Below are positions 32,177-41,946 of a stretch of DNA of 64,000 bases, piece by piece. This DNA is from JBPEWY01 sp965224095 (GTDB lineage: Bacteria > Bacteroidota > Bacteroidia > Flavobacteriales > Flavobacteriaceae): the NCBI GenBank assembly GCA_965224095.1, contig OZ245039.1, positions 3,658,001-3,722,000 of the forward strand, written 5' to 3'. The stretch's first letter is position 1. The number at the start of each line of letters is the position of its first letter. The notes under the pieces were generated by a model. That model searched no databases. It was not told the origin of the DNA and was given only the letters and a program-made list of their open reading frames with translations. Both the position numbers and the translations under genes were made by a program.

Positions 32177-33919
32177 CTAATACCGCTTTTTTCCCTTTTT
32201 TCGGGAAGAATAACCAGATCGTTTTTTAGCCCCTGAATCTTTTTTGCGTTTTTTTGATTTCTTAGAAAAAGTAGTTTCTTCAAAATGCCTGCGCCGATTC
32301 CCTTTTTTCCTGCCACGTCCTTCCCGGCCCTTTTTAGAGATTTCTACATTTATAAATCTCCCGTCCATTTTAAAATCGGAAAACATTTGCAGAATGGTTT
32401 CCGTATGGCCTGGATCTGTGTTAAAAAATGAAAAACTTTCCTTTACATCCACTTTATATATATCGTCCTGGCTCAGTTCGAGAGTAGCTCTTAAAAAGTC
32501 TTTAAGGGTCTTCCAGTCATACCCATCTCGCTCTCCTACATTAATAAAATAACGCACATCGCTTTCCCTGTCTTTGCGGGCTTCGTTTTGATCAGGAATG
32601 GCATTGAGATCTTTGGCATTCTTATAATAATTGAAAAAACGCCCAAATTCAACCGATACCATTTTTTTTATGAGTTCTTCCCGATCTACTTCCCGTAATA
32701 CATCATTGATAGCCGGTAAGTAATGATCAATATCTCCGTTGATCTCGGTATTTTTTATTTTACTTGCCAGGTGGTATAATTGTATTTCACATATTTCCAT
32801 ACCACTGGGAAGTTTTTTGGCCTCAAATTTCTTCTTAATAATTTTTTCAATGCTCTTAATACGCCGGAATTCACTTCTGGTAATAATCACCATAGAAATT
32901 CCGGATTTACCAGCACGCCCGGTTCTACCGCTTCGATGTGTGTAGGTTTCAATTTCATCGGGAAGTTGATAGTTTATTACGTGGGTAATATCGTCTACAT
33001 CAATACCACGGGCAGCCACATCGGTGGCTACGAGCATCTGAATCTGCTTGGTTCGAAAGGCTTTCATCACCATATCGCGCTGATTCTGACTTAAATCGCC
33101 ATGTAATGCTCCTGCACTATATCCGTCTTCAATAAGTTTTTCAGCTACATTCTGGGTATCTCGTTTTGTACGACAAAAAACTACCGAAAAAATATCGGGA
33201 TTGGCATCGGCTAAACGTTTAAGGGCCAAATATCGATCTCGTCCTCCCACTACATAATACTCATGCTGTACATTTTCCGACCCCGAGTTTTTAGTCCCTA
33301 CCGTAATTTCTACCGGACTGTGCATGAACTTTTTGGCTATGGTTGCAACTTCCCTGGGCATGGTAGCCGAAAATAGCCAGGTACTTTTATCATTGGGAGT
33401 ATGGGATAGAATAGCGGAAATATCCTCATAAAAACCCATATTTAACATTTCGTCGGCCTCATCAAGTACACAGTATTCTATTTTGGAAATATCAACCATT
33501 TTCCTGCGAATCATATCCTGCATACGTCCCGGAGTGGCCACAATGATCTGAGCTCCCTTTTTAATCTGTTTGACCTGTTCCTGTATACTGGCCCCTCCAT
33601 AGATGGCTACCACCCGGGTAGAGGGTTGATAGCGGGCATAATTTTTTAATTCCTGAGTGATTTGCAAACATAATTCCCGCGTGGGAGATAAAATCAGCGC
33701 TTGCGTAGTTCTGCTTTCTGAATTAATTTTTTGAATAAGGGGAAATCCGAAAGCTGCTGTTTTTCCGGTTCCGGTCTGAGCTAGTGCTACCAGATCTGTT
33801 TCTTGTTCTAATAAAATAGGAATTGCTTTCTCCTGTACTTCAGAAGGGGTTATAAAACCCATATCCTGTACAGACCTCAATAAATTTTCATGGAGGCCTA
33901 AGGCTTCAAATGGTGTCAT
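32177..33919 (-). CDS. deaD: DEAD-box ATP-dependent RNA helicase with DbpA-like RNA-binding domain
   Basis: 580 residues. Helicase motifs in order: Q motif (GFITPSEVQEKAIP), Walker A AQTGTGKT, PTREL, TPGR, DEAD, SAT, then VATDVAARGIDVDD and HRSGRTGRAG. A DbpA-like RRM (about 470-545) is followed by a strongly basic tail rich in Lys/Arg/Gly (about 548-580). Unwinds structured RNA, probably in ribosome assembly or cold growth. A leader of about 100 bases with possible alternative hairpins precedes it. Confidence 0.95.
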   Translation of the reverse strand: MTPFEALGLHENLLRSVQDMGFITPSEVQEKAIPILLEQETDLVALAQTGTGKTAAFGFPLIQKINSESRTTQALILSPTRELCLQITQELKNYARYQPSTRVVAIYGGASIQEQVKQIKKGAQIIVATPGRMQDMIRRKMVDISKIEYCVLDEADEMLNMGFYEDISAILSHTPNDKSTWLFSATMPREVATIAKKFMHSPVEITVGTKNSGSENVQHEYYVVGGRDRYLALKRLADANPDIFSVVFCRTKRDTQNVAEKLIEDGYSAGALHGDLSQNQRDMVMKAFRTKQIQMLVATDVAARGIDVDDITHVINYQLPDEIETYTHRSGRTGRAGKSGISMVIITRSEFRRIKSIEKIIKKKFEAKKLPSGMEICEIQLYHLASKIKNTEINGDIDHYLPAINDVLREVDREELIKKMVSVEFGRFFNYYKNAKDLNAIPDQNEARKDRESDVRYFINVGERDGYDWKTLKDFLRATLELSQDDIYKVDVKESFSFFNTDPGHTETILQMFSDFKMDGRFINVEISKKGREGRGRKKGNRRRHFEETTFSKKSKKRKKDSGAKKRSGYSSRKKGKKRY

Positions 33920-34034
33920 AATATGTTATACTATTCGCAGAATAGGAGTGTTGAGGCGGGCGAATTGTACAGTATAGATGACACCCAGATCAACACGTGC
34001 CAAACCCGGCGGCGTTAATAAAGGCGCAAATGTA
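33920..34034 (-). promoter_or_regulatory. Helicase leader with -7 box and overlapping hairpins
   Basis: A minus-strand TACATTTG box (34027-34034) predicts a start near 34020 and a leader of about 100 bases. In it, ATTCGC (33965-33960) can pair with GCGAAT (33938-33933), while CTATTC (33945-33940) can pair with GAATAG (33936-33931); the two stems share bases and exclude each other. Confidence 0.45.
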
Positions 34035-34069
34035 GCGGTAAATAATGGATTATTAGGAAGTTATTGGTA

Positions 34070-34642
34070 TTATTTTTTTAAATAATCAAGTAGCTGTGCA
34101 AGAGCCCTGGCTCTATGGCTTACCAAATTTTTAGTTTTAAGCGGAAGTTCGGCAAAAGTATACAAATAACCCTCGGGCTGGAAAACAGAATCGTACCCAA
34201 AACCACCTGTTCCTCTGGGTTGATGTGTAATAATACCCCTGACAGTCCCGGTAAAGTAACAATCGTTTGTTGCAGATCGAAGCGCGATAACGGTTTTAAA
34301 TCGGGCACACCGATCGGATAAAGGTTCCAGTTCTTTAAGTAGTTTTTTTATATTTTTTTCTGAGTTTCCCGATTCACCGGCATAACGGGCAGAGTACACA
34401 CCCGGCGCACCGCGTAAAGCCCGAACTTCGAGGCCCGTATCATCGGCAAAACAGGCTAATCCGTAAGTATTAAATACATATTGTGCTTTGAGTGCGGCAT
34501 TACCCGTAATTGTGGAAGAAGTTTCAGGAATATCTTCATGGCAGCCAATTTCCGAAAGACTTATTAACTGAATATGTGAGGGCATCAGCTGCTTTACTTC
34601 TTCAAATTTATGCTGGTTATGAGTGGCAAATACTAATTGCAT
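34070..34642 (-). CDS. rdgB: RdgB/HAM1 non-canonical purine NTP pyrophosphatase
   Basis: 190 residues. Hydrolyses dITP, XTP and ITP to monophosphates, keeping damaged purines out of nucleic acid. Signature LVFATHNQHKFEEVKQLM at the start, FADDTGLEVRALRGAPGVYSARYAG in the middle and GFGYDSVFQPEGYLYTFAELPLKTKNLVSHRARAL near the end, all in the right order. The last motif is SHRARA where SHRGKA-type sequence is common. Confidence 0.95.
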   Translation of the reverse strand: MQLVFATHNQHKFEEVKQLMPSHIQLISLSEIGCHEDIPETSSTITGNAALKAQYVFNTYGLACFADDTGLEVRALRGAPGVYSARYAGESGNSEKNIKKLLKELEPLSDRCARFKTVIALRSATNDCYFTGTVRGIITHQPRGTGGFGYDSVFQPEGYLYTFAELPLKTKNLVSHRARALAQLLDYLKK

Positions 34643-34754
34643 GCGTTTTCTTTGATTGCAAAAATACTATTTCTCGGGTTCATGGGTTTTGTGGAAACAA
34701 ACGGGGCATCCAATTCCTGTAAATCTTAGTATATTTAACCAAACCAACCATTTT

Positions 34755-36398
34755 ATGCATCCTTTTATATCTCCTTTACATGCCTTTTTATATTGGGAAA
34801 CCACAAAACCAGACAAAATTTTCCTCAAACAGCCCCATCGGGGCATATGGAAGGATTATACATATTTTCAGGCCGGACAGGAAATCAGGAAGATCGCACG
34901 CGCTATAAAAGAACTGCAACTTCCTCCGCGAAGTCATATTGCCTTATTATCTAAAAACTGTGCTCACTGGAATATGGCAGACCTCGCTATTATGCTCTCG
35001 GGGCATGTTTCCATTCCAATTTACCCCACTTTGCACGCAAGGGCCATAGGGCAAATTTTGGAGCACAGCGAATCGAAAGCCATAATTCTCGGAAAATTAG
35101 ACGATTTCGGGTTGCAGCGACAAGGAATTCCAGATATTCCCAAAATTAGTGTGAATACTTATGGAATTCACCAGGGAAAGAGTTGGGAGCGATTAGTGGA
35201 AACAAATGATCCGATAACAGAACTTCCTGAAATAGATAAAGAAGACTTAATTACCATTATTTATACTTCAGGAACTACGGGAACTCCTAAGGGTGTTATG
35301 CATTCGGTTGGGAACTTTATGGAATGTGCCTATACCTTAAAAGCTATTTTTCCGGCCCCGGAAAACCTACGGCTTTTTTCGTACCTCCCGTTAGCACACA
35401 TTGCCGAGAGAATCGGGATGGCTACTTACGGATTATTACAGGGAGCAACTATTTATTTTCCGGAATCATTGGATACTTTTGCTTCCGACCTGGAGAGAAC
35501 GCAACCGCATATCTTTTTTGCGGTTCCCAGGATTTGGGTGAAATTCAAGGAAAAAATCAATCAGGTTATTCCGCAAAAAAAATTAAATCTATTGTTACAA
35601 ATCCCATTGATTAATACGCTGATCAAAAAAAAACTCAGAAAAAAGCTGGGATTACGCGATGCGGTTTTTGTATGTTCCGCAGCAGCTCCTTTAGCGGTGC
35701 GTGTTATGGAATGGTTTCAGCAATTGGGTATACAAATTCACCAGGGGTACGGAATGACCGAAGACTGTGTGATTTCGCATTTTAACCTTCCCGATGCTTC
35801 GAGATTGGGCACCGTAGGGAAACCGCTTCCGAATGTTGAAATAAAACTATCTCCGAAAGGAGAGATTTGTATTAAGAATAAATGCCTGATGAAGGGCTAT
35901 TACAAAAACCCGGAGCTCACCTCTGAAGTGTTTGATAGCGAAGGATTTTTGCGGACCGGCGATGTGGGAGAGTACGATCATGACGGATACCTGTATATTA
36001 CGGGAAGGGTAAAAGACCAGTTTAAAACCGACAAAGGAAAGTATATTGATCCTGCGCCCATTGAATTGCAGCTGGAGCGAGATAATTTTATAGAACAAGT
36101 GTGTATTGTTGGTACCGGAATCCCGCAACCTATTGCTCTTATAACACTTTCCGAAACGGGAAAAAACAAAGACATCACTACTTTAAAACACAGGTTTTCC
36201 CTGTTGATAGATGAAATAAATCCTGATTTGGAAAAACATGAACGCCTTGAAAAAATAGTTATAATGAAAGAAGAGTGGACCATTGCAAACGGATTATGCA
36301 CACCGACGTTAAAAGTGAAACGGAATCAAATTGAGAAGTTACATCAACCTATATATAAATCGTGGTTTTTGGATTCGGAAAGGATCATATTTGAATAG
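34755..36398 (+). CDS. AMP-forming long-chain acyl-CoA synthetase
   Basis: 547 residues from the ATG at 34755; the open frame extends to 34656, but the added 33 residues overlap the rdgB promoter side and have no family match. ATP/AMP motif YTSGTTGTPKGVMHSV, then QGYGMTEDCVISHFN, TGDVGEYDHDGYLYITGRVKDQFKTDKGKYIDP with the family Arg/Lys. It should activate fatty acids to acyl-CoA. It ends 6 bases before the convergent rlmH. Confidence 0.92.
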   Translation: MHPFISPLHAFLYWETTKPDKIFLKQPHRGIWKDYTYFQAGQEIRKIARAIKELQLPPRSHIALLSKNCAHWNMADLAIMLSGHVSIPIYPTLHARAIGQILEHSESKAIILGKLDDFGLQRQGIPDIPKISVNTYGIHQGKSWERLVETNDPITELPEIDKEDLITIIYTSGTTGTPKGVMHSVGNFMECAYTLKAIFPAPENLRLFSYLPLAHIAERIGMATYGLLQGATIYFPESLDTFASDLERTQPHIFFAVPRIWVKFKEKINQVIPQKKLNLLLQIPLINTLIKKKLRKKLGLRDAVFVCSAAAPLAVRVMEWFQQLGIQIHQGYGMTEDCVISHFNLPDASRLGTVGKPLPNVEIKLSPKGEICIKNKCLMKGYYKNPELTSEVFDSEGFLRTGDVGEYDHDGYLYITGRVKDQFKTDKGKYIDPAPIELQLERDNFIEQVCIVGTGIPQPIALITLSETGKNKDITTLKHRFSLLIDEINPDLEKHERLEKIVIMKEEWTIANGLCTPTLKVKRNQIEKLHQPIYKSWFLDSERIIFE

Positions 36399-36403
36399 AA
36401 AGG

Positions 36404-36877
36404 TTATTTATGGTGATAGGGTTCATTTTTTAATATTGTAAACCCTCTATAGAGCTGCTCTATAAAAAACAGGCGAATCATTTGATGGGAAAAAGTCATT
36501 TTAGAGAGCGATAAACTTCCGTTAGCCCTTTGGTAAACAGCTTCCGAGAATCCGTAAGGCCCGCCAATCACAAAAATAAGGTTTCTGATGCCGGTATTCA
36601 TTTTCTTTTGTAAAAATGCGGCAAACTCCACAGAGGAATACATTTTCCCCTTTTCATCAAGTGTAATAAGGTGATCTCCCGGTTTCACTTTCTTTAGAAT
36701 TAATATACCTTCCTTTTCTTTTTGTTGATATTCCGATAGATTTTTAGTGTTTTTAAGATTCGGAATAATATCAAACTTAAAAGGGACATAATGATGCAAT
36801 CTGCTTTGATAATCCAGGATGATTTGACGAAGAGCCTGATGGTCTGTTTTTCCGACAACGATAAGTGTAATATGCAT
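36404..36877 (-). CDS. rlmH: 23S rRNA (pseudouridine-1915-N3) methyltransferase
   Basis: 157 residues, normal RlmH length. SPOUT fold with LITLDEKGKMYSSVEFAAFL, FVIGGPYGFSEAVYQRANGSLSLSKMTFSHQMIRLFFIEQLYRGFTI and the C-terminal EPYHHK. Methylates pseudouridine 1915 in helix 69 of 23S rRNA on assembled ribosomes. Well conserved throughout. Confidence 0.96.
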   Translation of the reverse strand: MHITLIVVGKTDHQALRQIILDYQSRLHHYVPFKFDIIPNLKNTKNLSEYQQKEKEGILILKKVKPGDHLITLDEKGKMYSSVEFAAFLQKKMNTGIRNLIFVIGGPYGFSEAVYQRANGSLSLSKMTFSHQMIRLFFIEQLYRGFTILKNEPYHHK

Positions 36878-36905
36878 AGGTTACACAATGTTTAAGGGGT
36901 GTTTG

Positions 36906-37172
36906 TTAATAGCAATGGGTGGTATGTGATTCTGTTTTAAACAAGCCCGCTCCCTGTTTGTTTTTGGGTTTTAAGGAAAAACTGAGTTCATTCTTAAACC
37001 TGGTCCAGTTTGAAGCTTTTAAAAGCTTTTTTAGTTTAAAATGGCTCAGGCAGCCTCCACCCGGAAAAAATCCCCCGTCCGATTTTACGCCGAGAAACAC
37101 CTCACTTTGTAAAAAGGAAGCAGCAAATGGGGTTAAGCATAGAAAAGTACCGTATATTCTTTTTCTTTTCAT
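36906..37172 (-). CDS. Small hypothetical protein, doubtful
   Basis: 88-residue frame with a signal-like start (MKRKRIYGTFLCLTPFAASF) and a basic remainder. It would fill the 349-base gap between rlmH and nadC on the rlmH strand, 28 bases upstream of rlmH. An 86-codon frame runs on the opposite strand over the same bases, so the choice is uncertain. A perfect 16-bp palindrome AAGCTTTTAAAAGCTT (37013-37028) lies inside. No family recognised. Confidence 0.35.
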   Translation of the reverse strand: MKRKRIYGTFLCLTPFAASFLQSEVFLGVKSDGGFFPGGGCLSHFKLKKLLKASNWTRFKNELSFSLKPKNKQGAGLFKTESHTTHCY

Positions 37173-37226
37173 GGATTAGATTTTCTTTAAAAATACTATA
37201 TTTTCGTACCATACAAAACTTATAAA

Positions 37227-38084
37227 ATGATTTCGGAAGAACAATTCAATAAAGAACTGGAAGGTATTATTGCAAATGCAATCCGTGAGGATGTAGGCGA
37301 TGGCGATCATAGTTCGTTAGCTTGTATTCCGGCAAATGCCAGAGGGAAAGCAAAGCTATTGGTTAAAGATGAAGGGATTATAGCGGGTGTTGCCTTTGCC
37401 AAACAGGTATTTAACTATGTAGATCCTGAATTAATCGTGGAAGTTCTTATTCCGGACGGAGAAAATGTTGCTCATGGCGATATAGCTTTTTATGTGGAAG
37501 GTAAGTCGCAATCTATTTTAAAGGCAGAGCGATTGGTGCTCAATGCGATGCAGCGAATGAGCGCCATAGCTACTAAAACACGAAAATTTGTGGATTTACT
37601 GGAGGGTACGGGCACAAAGATTTTAGATACACGTAAAACCACTCCCGGAATCAGAGCTTTAGAAAAATGGGCTGTTAAAATAGGAGGTGGAGAAAACCAT
37701 AGGTTTGCCTTATACGATATGATCATGTTAAAGGATAATCACATTGATTTTGCCGGAGGAATTAGCAGGGCTATACATAAAACCAAAACCTATTTAAAAG
37801 AAACCCGGAGAGACCTGAAGATTATTGTGGAGGCGAGAAACCTGCAAGAAATTGACGAGATACTGAAAAATGATGGTGTTTATCGTATTCTTATAGATAA
37901 TTTTAATTACGAAGATACCCGTGAAGCGGTAAAGCGCATTGGGCATAAATGCCTTACGGAATCCTCGGGTGGAATCAATGAGCATACCGTGCGTGCCTAT
38001 GCGGAATGTGGAGTTGATTATATTTCTTCCGGTGCACTTACCCATTCGGTTTACAATATGGATTTGAGCCTTAAAGCAGTATAG
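37227..38084 (+). CDS. nadC: Nicotinate-nucleotide pyrophosphorylase (carboxylating)
   Basis: 285 residues. Converts quinolinate and PRPP to nicotinate mononucleotide for NAD synthesis. Conserved: IREDVGDGDHSSLACIP at the start, LNAMQRMSAIATKT, DTRKTTPGIRALEKWAVKIGGGENHRFALYDMIMLKDNHI (active-site Arg and Lys) and the C-terminal barrel ending with GALTHSV. One base separates it from the YihY gene, so they form an operon. Confidence 0.97.
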   Translation: MISEEQFNKELEGIIANAIREDVGDGDHSSLACIPANARGKAKLLVKDEGIIAGVAFAKQVFNYVDPELIVEVLIPDGENVAHGDIAFYVEGKSQSILKAERLVLNAMQRMSAIATKTRKFVDLLEGTGTKILDTRKTTPGIRALEKWAVKIGGGENHRFALYDMIMLKDNHIDFAGGISRAIHKTKTYLKETRRDLKIIVEARNLQEIDEILKNDGVYRILIDNFNYEDTREAVKRIGHKCLTESSGGINEHTVRAYAECGVDYISSGALTHSVYNMDLSLKAV

Positions 38085-38085
38085 G

Positions 38086-39024
38086 ATGTCGGCGGAGATT
38101 GAGGAAAAACTATCAAGAATACCCGTTGTTAATATTTTGGTTCGGGGACTTCAGCGAATAAAACTGAGAGCCCTGGAAGGACTTTCCCTGTACGATCTCC
38201 TGGAAATGTATGTTATAGGAATTGCAAAGGGAGCTTTATCGTCTCGGGCCAGTGCCATAGCATTCAGCTTCTTTATGGCAATCTTCCCATTCCTGCTCTT
38301 TGTGCTTAATTTAATCCCCTATATTCCCATTGAAGGATTCCAGGCGGAGTTCCTCGGTTTTGTAGAGGGTTTATTGCCTCCTAAAACAGCGGAATTCTTC
38401 GATCAGATTTTTGAAGATATAGCTAAAAACAGACGGGCCGGATTACTGTCGTCGGTTTTTATCCTTTCCATTTTTTTAATGACCAATGGTATTAATGCAA
38501 TTTTTGGAGGTTTTGAGTATTCTTACCATATTGAAATAACCAGATCGGTGGTGAAGCAGTACTTATATGCTATGGGAGTTGCTCTGTTGCTTGCTCTTTT
38601 AATGCTGCTGTTAGTTGCGGGGTTTACTTATTTTGAAGTGTATGTGGTGCATTATGTAAGCGATTTGGCCGATAAAACATCGAACTTTCACTATATGAAA
38701 GGCGATGAGCTTGGGGTTCAGGTGGGACGTACCTTGTTTTTTATACTTATCGTTTATTTCTCTACCGCAATTCTCTACTATTTTGGAACTTCCAATAAAG
38801 TAAAGTTCTTTTCGGTTGGCGCTCTGTTAACTACGATTCTTATTTTGGTTACCACGTATTTATTTGGGATTTATATCGATAATTTTTCGCAGTATAATAA
38901 ACTTTACGGATCTATTGGAGCACTGCTTATACTAATGGTTTACATTTGGTTAAATGCTAATATTTTGTTACTCGGGTTCGAGTTGAATGCCTCTATTAAC
39001 CGCTTAAAAAGAAGAAATGAATAA
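38086..39024 (+). CDS. YihY/BrkB family inner-membrane protein
   Basis: 312 residues with about six membrane helices. Typical features: SSRASAIAFSFFMAIFPFLLFVLNLIPYIP, FILSIFLMTNGINAIFGGFEYSY, and late helices with LYGSIGALLILMVYIWLNANILLLGFELNA. YihY proteins were once mislabelled as ribonuclease BN; transport function is suspected but unproven. The DUF2147 gene starts before this one stops (8-base overlap). Confidence 0.92.
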   Translation: MSAEIEEKLSRIPVVNILVRGLQRIKLRALEGLSLYDLLEMYVIGIAKGALSSRASAIAFSFFMAIFPFLLFVLNLIPYIPIEGFQAEFLGFVEGLLPPKTAEFFDQIFEDIAKNRRAGLLSSVFILSIFLMTNGINAIFGGFEYSYHIEITRSVVKQYLYAMGVALLLALLMLLLVAGFTYFEVYVVHYVSDLADKTSNFHYMKGDELGVQVGRTLFFILIVYFSTAILYYFGTSNKVKFFSVGALLTTILILVTTYLFGIYIDNFSQYNKLYGSIGALLILMVYIWLNANILLLGFELNASINRLKRRNE

Positions 39025-39448
39025 ACTGGTGCTGACACTGGTATTAAGTGTCTTTTTTTCAACCCTCCATGCACAATCGGTTTTAGGAAAATGGAAAACT
39101 ATTGACGATCGTACCGGAGAAGCAAAATCGGTGGTTGAGATTTACGAACAGAACGGAAAGATATTTGGTAAAATAAGGCAGATCCTTGATAAGAGTCAGG
39201 AAACGTCGGTATGTGATAAATGCAAGGGAAGAAACAAGAATAAACCGGTTTTGGGAATGATCATTATCAAAAATCTTACGAAGCATGGAGCCACGTATTC
39301 CGGAGGAACCATTCTCGATCCGGAAAATGGAAAAGAATACCGTTGTAAAATTTGGATTGACGAGCATAACGCTAATACATTAAAGGTTCGTGGTTATATT
39401 GCTTTTTTATTCAGAACCCAGAACTGGTTTCGCATTAGTGAACCATAG
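39017..39448 (+). CDS. DUF2147 secreted small protein
   Basis: 143 residues with a signal peptide (ending LHAQ) and a beta-rich DUF2147 domain: VLGKWKTIDDRTGEAKSVVEIY, GKIFGKIRQIL, YSGGTILDPENGKEYRCKIWID and GYIAFLFRTQNWFRI. CDKC (about residues 64-67) may form a disulphide. Function unknown in the family. Overlaps YihY and precedes priA by 34 bases. Confidence 0.88.
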   Translation: MNKLVLTLVLSVFFSTLHAQSVLGKWKTIDDRTGEAKSVVEIYEQNGKIFGKIRQILDKSQETSVCDKCKGRNKNKPVLGMIIIKNLTKHGATYSGGTILDPENGKEYRCKIWIDEHNANTLKVRGYIAFLFRTQNWFRISEP

Positions 39449-39482
39449 AAGATGTTAATATAAAGAAAGCTTCTTTTAAAGT

Positions 39483-41936
39483 ATGCCGTACTTCATCGAT
39501 GTAATATTGCCAATTCCGCTGGAGCAGATGTTTACCTACAGGATAACGGAGGAAGAAGCCGCTGTGTTGGTCCCGGGAATGCGTGTGGCCGTTCCTTTCG
39601 GGAAATCAAAGCTCTATACGGGTCTTGTAGGGAAAGTGCATCAAAATGCACCGGGTTTGTATGAAGCGAAACAAATTCATCAGCTGTTAGATAAACAACC
39701 GATGGTTACTGCGGATCAGTTAAGGCACTGGCAATGGATTGCGCAATACTATATGTGTAGTTTGGGAGAGGTTTATAGGGCTGCAATTCCCGCATCGCTG
39801 TTGCTGGAAAGCGAAACACTCATAGAATTATCCGCTTCGTTACAAATTGCAGATTCAGAACTGTCGGACGATGAGTTTTTAATTTATGAAGCCCTACAGT
39901 ACCAATCGCAGCTTAAAATAGATGAAGTCAGATCGATCCTGGATAAGAAAAGAATCCTTCCGGTTATTAAAAAACTACTGGACAAAGGGGTTATTACCGT
40001 CAGAGAAGAGGTTTTCGAACAATATAAACCGAAACTGGTTAAATATGTAAAACTACATGACGATTTCCTATCTGAGTCCGCCATGCACGAATTGCTGGAT
40101 ACATTGAGCAGGGCCCCCAAACAGCGCCTGGTTGTTCTTCATATGTTTTCTTTGGCTGCCAAAACCAAAAAACCGGTAAAACTTAAAGATCTTGAAAGAG
40201 AAAGTGGTGTATCGGCGGCCGTTATCAAATCGCTTATTAGCAAGGGTATTTTGAGCGAATACCTGATACAAACAGACCGGATTGTTATGGAGGGAACAGA
40301 AAAAAGGCCGGTTAGAGAATTAGACACCCATCAATGGGAGGCATATAAGGCGGTTAAAAATCACTTTCTAAGCAAAGAAGTAGTACTTCTTCACGGTGTC
40401 ACCTCGTCTGGAAAAACAGAAATTTATGTAAAACTTATTGAGGAATACATTAGGCAGGGAGGGCAGGTCTTGTACTTACTTCCTGAAATTGCTTTAACCA
40501 CACAGTTAATTGCCAGGTTACGCCAATATTTTGAAGGGCAGATAGGAGTATATCATTCCAGATATTCACAAAATGAAAGGGTGGAGGTGTGGAACAATGT
40601 TCGGGAGGGTAAGCCCAAAGCACAAATTATCATCGGAGCCAGATCGGCTATGTTTCTTCCCTTCCGGCGGTTAGATTTGGTTATAATTGACGAGGAACAC
40701 GAACCTACATTTAAGCAGTACGATCCTGCACCCAGGTATCATGCCAGGGATGCTGCTATTGTTTTGGCGCACTTGTTTTCGGCGAAGGTATTGTTAGGTT
40801 CCGCCACCCCGGCAGTCGAATCGTATCATAATACGATACAAAGCAAATACGGCCTGGTAAGTCTTTCCCGAAGATACGGAAATGTGCTTATGCCGGATAT
40901 AGAATTGGTAGATATCCGGGAAAAATACCGGAAAAAGAGAATGACCGGGCATTTTTCCGACCGCTTGCTCGAAGAAATCCGCCTGGCACTGGAAGAAGGT
41001 TTTCAGGTAATGCTTTTCCAAAACCGGCGCGGATATGCTCCGATCGTGGAATGTACTACCTGCGGACATTCCCCGCAATGTCCGAATTGTGACGTAAGCT
41101 TAACATATCATCGGTTCAAAAATCAGCTGCGCTGCCATTACTGCGGTCATTATGCAGCCGTACCGAGTTCATGCTGGGCTTGTAAAAGCAGCACACTGGA
41201 TACAAAAGGCTTTGGAACGGAACAAATAGAGGAAGAATTAAAAGACCTTTTCCCGGATTATGCCATAGGACGAATGGATATGGACACAACACGAGGCAAA
41301 TTTGGGCATGAAAAAATTCTGGAAGCCTTTGAGCAGAAAGAAATTGATGTTTTGGTTGGAACTCAAATGCTTACTAAAGGGCTGGATTTTAGGAATGTGA
41401 AGCTGGTAGGTGTTATGAATGCCGATAATCTTTTGAATTTCCCGGATTTTAGAGCCCATGAGCGTACGTTTCAACTCTTGCAGCAGGTTTCGGGTCGTGC
41501 CGGAAGAACAAAGGAAAGAGGAAAGGTTATTATCCAAACCTATAATCCGTATCATCAGATTTTACAACAGGTATCTACCCATGATTATGTTGCGATGTAT
41601 AAAGATCAGATAAATGAAAGAAGGCAATACCATTATCCTCCCGTTAACAGGATTATTAAAATAACTTTCAAACACAAAGATTTTAATAAACTGAGCGAAG
41701 GAGCCGCCTGGTTTACAAAATCGCTTCAGCAATTGTTTGCGGAGAATGTTTTGGGGCCTGTAATACCACCCGTAGGAAGAATAAGGAATATGTATATAAA
41801 AAATGTTTTAGTGAAGATTCCCGCTAGTCGTTCACTAAAACATTCTAAACATTCCATAAAAAAAATACAAAAAAGCTTCGAAGCCATCCCGAAATTCAAA
41901 AGTATCCGGGTTATTTATCATGTAGATTATTTGTAA
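39483..41936 (+). CDS. priA: Primosomal replication restart helicase PriA
   Basis: 817 residues. Reloads the replisome at stalled forks. N-terminal DNA-binding part (about 1-110), then Walker A HGVTSSGKTEIY, DEEHEPTFKQYD (DEEH box), GSATPAVESY, a zinc-binding insertion with paired CxxC (CTTCGHSPQCPNC, CHYCGHY, CWACKS) and QVSGRAGRTKERG. The central region (about 135-270) is larger than in E. coli and includes a winged-helix-like stretch, typical of Bacteroidota. Ends 10 bases from a convergent gene. Confidence 0.96.
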   Translation: MPYFIDVILPIPLEQMFTYRITEEEAAVLVPGMRVAVPFGKSKLYTGLVGKVHQNAPGLYEAKQIHQLLDKQPMVTADQLRHWQWIAQYYMCSLGEVYRAAIPASLLLESETLIELSASLQIADSELSDDEFLIYEALQYQSQLKIDEVRSILDKKRILPVIKKLLDKGVITVREEVFEQYKPKLVKYVKLHDDFLSESAMHELLDTLSRAPKQRLVVLHMFSLAAKTKKPVKLKDLERESGVSAAVIKSLISKGILSEYLIQTDRIVMEGTEKRPVRELDTHQWEAYKAVKNHFLSKEVVLLHGVTSSGKTEIYVKLIEEYIRQGGQVLYLLPEIALTTQLIARLRQYFEGQIGVYHSRYSQNERVEVWNNVREGKPKAQIIIGARSAMFLPFRRLDLVIIDEEHEPTFKQYDPAPRYHARDAAIVLAHLFSAKVLLGSATPAVESYHNTIQSKYGLVSLSRRYGNVLMPDIELVDIREKYRKKRMTGHFSDRLLEEIRLALEEGFQVMLFQNRRGYAPIVECTTCGHSPQCPNCDVSLTYHRFKNQLRCHYCGHYAAVPSSCWACKSSTLDTKGFGTEQIEEELKDLFPDYAIGRMDMDTTRGKFGHEKILEAFEQKEIDVLVGTQMLTKGLDFRNVKLVGVMNADNLLNFPDFRAHERTFQLLQQVSGRAGRTKERGKVIIQTYNPYHQILQQVSTHDYVAMYKDQINERRQYHYPPVNRIIKITFKHKDFNKLSEGAAWFTKSLQQLFAENVLGPVIPPVGRIRNMYIKNVLVKIPASRSLKHSKHSIKKIQKSFEAIPKFKSIRVIYHVDYL

Positions 41937-41946
41937 ATAAGGTCTA

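Noticed and set aside
37013..37028. AAGCTTTTAAAAGCTT as a terminator of the rlmH-side gene
   Set aside because: Perfect palindrome with AT-rich stem, poor hairpin, and it lies inside an open frame; kept only as a repeat note.
36919..37179. 86-codon plus-strand frame between rlmH and nadC
   Set aside because: Opposes another doubtful frame; no signal peptide, no domain. The minus frame was listed with low confidence instead.
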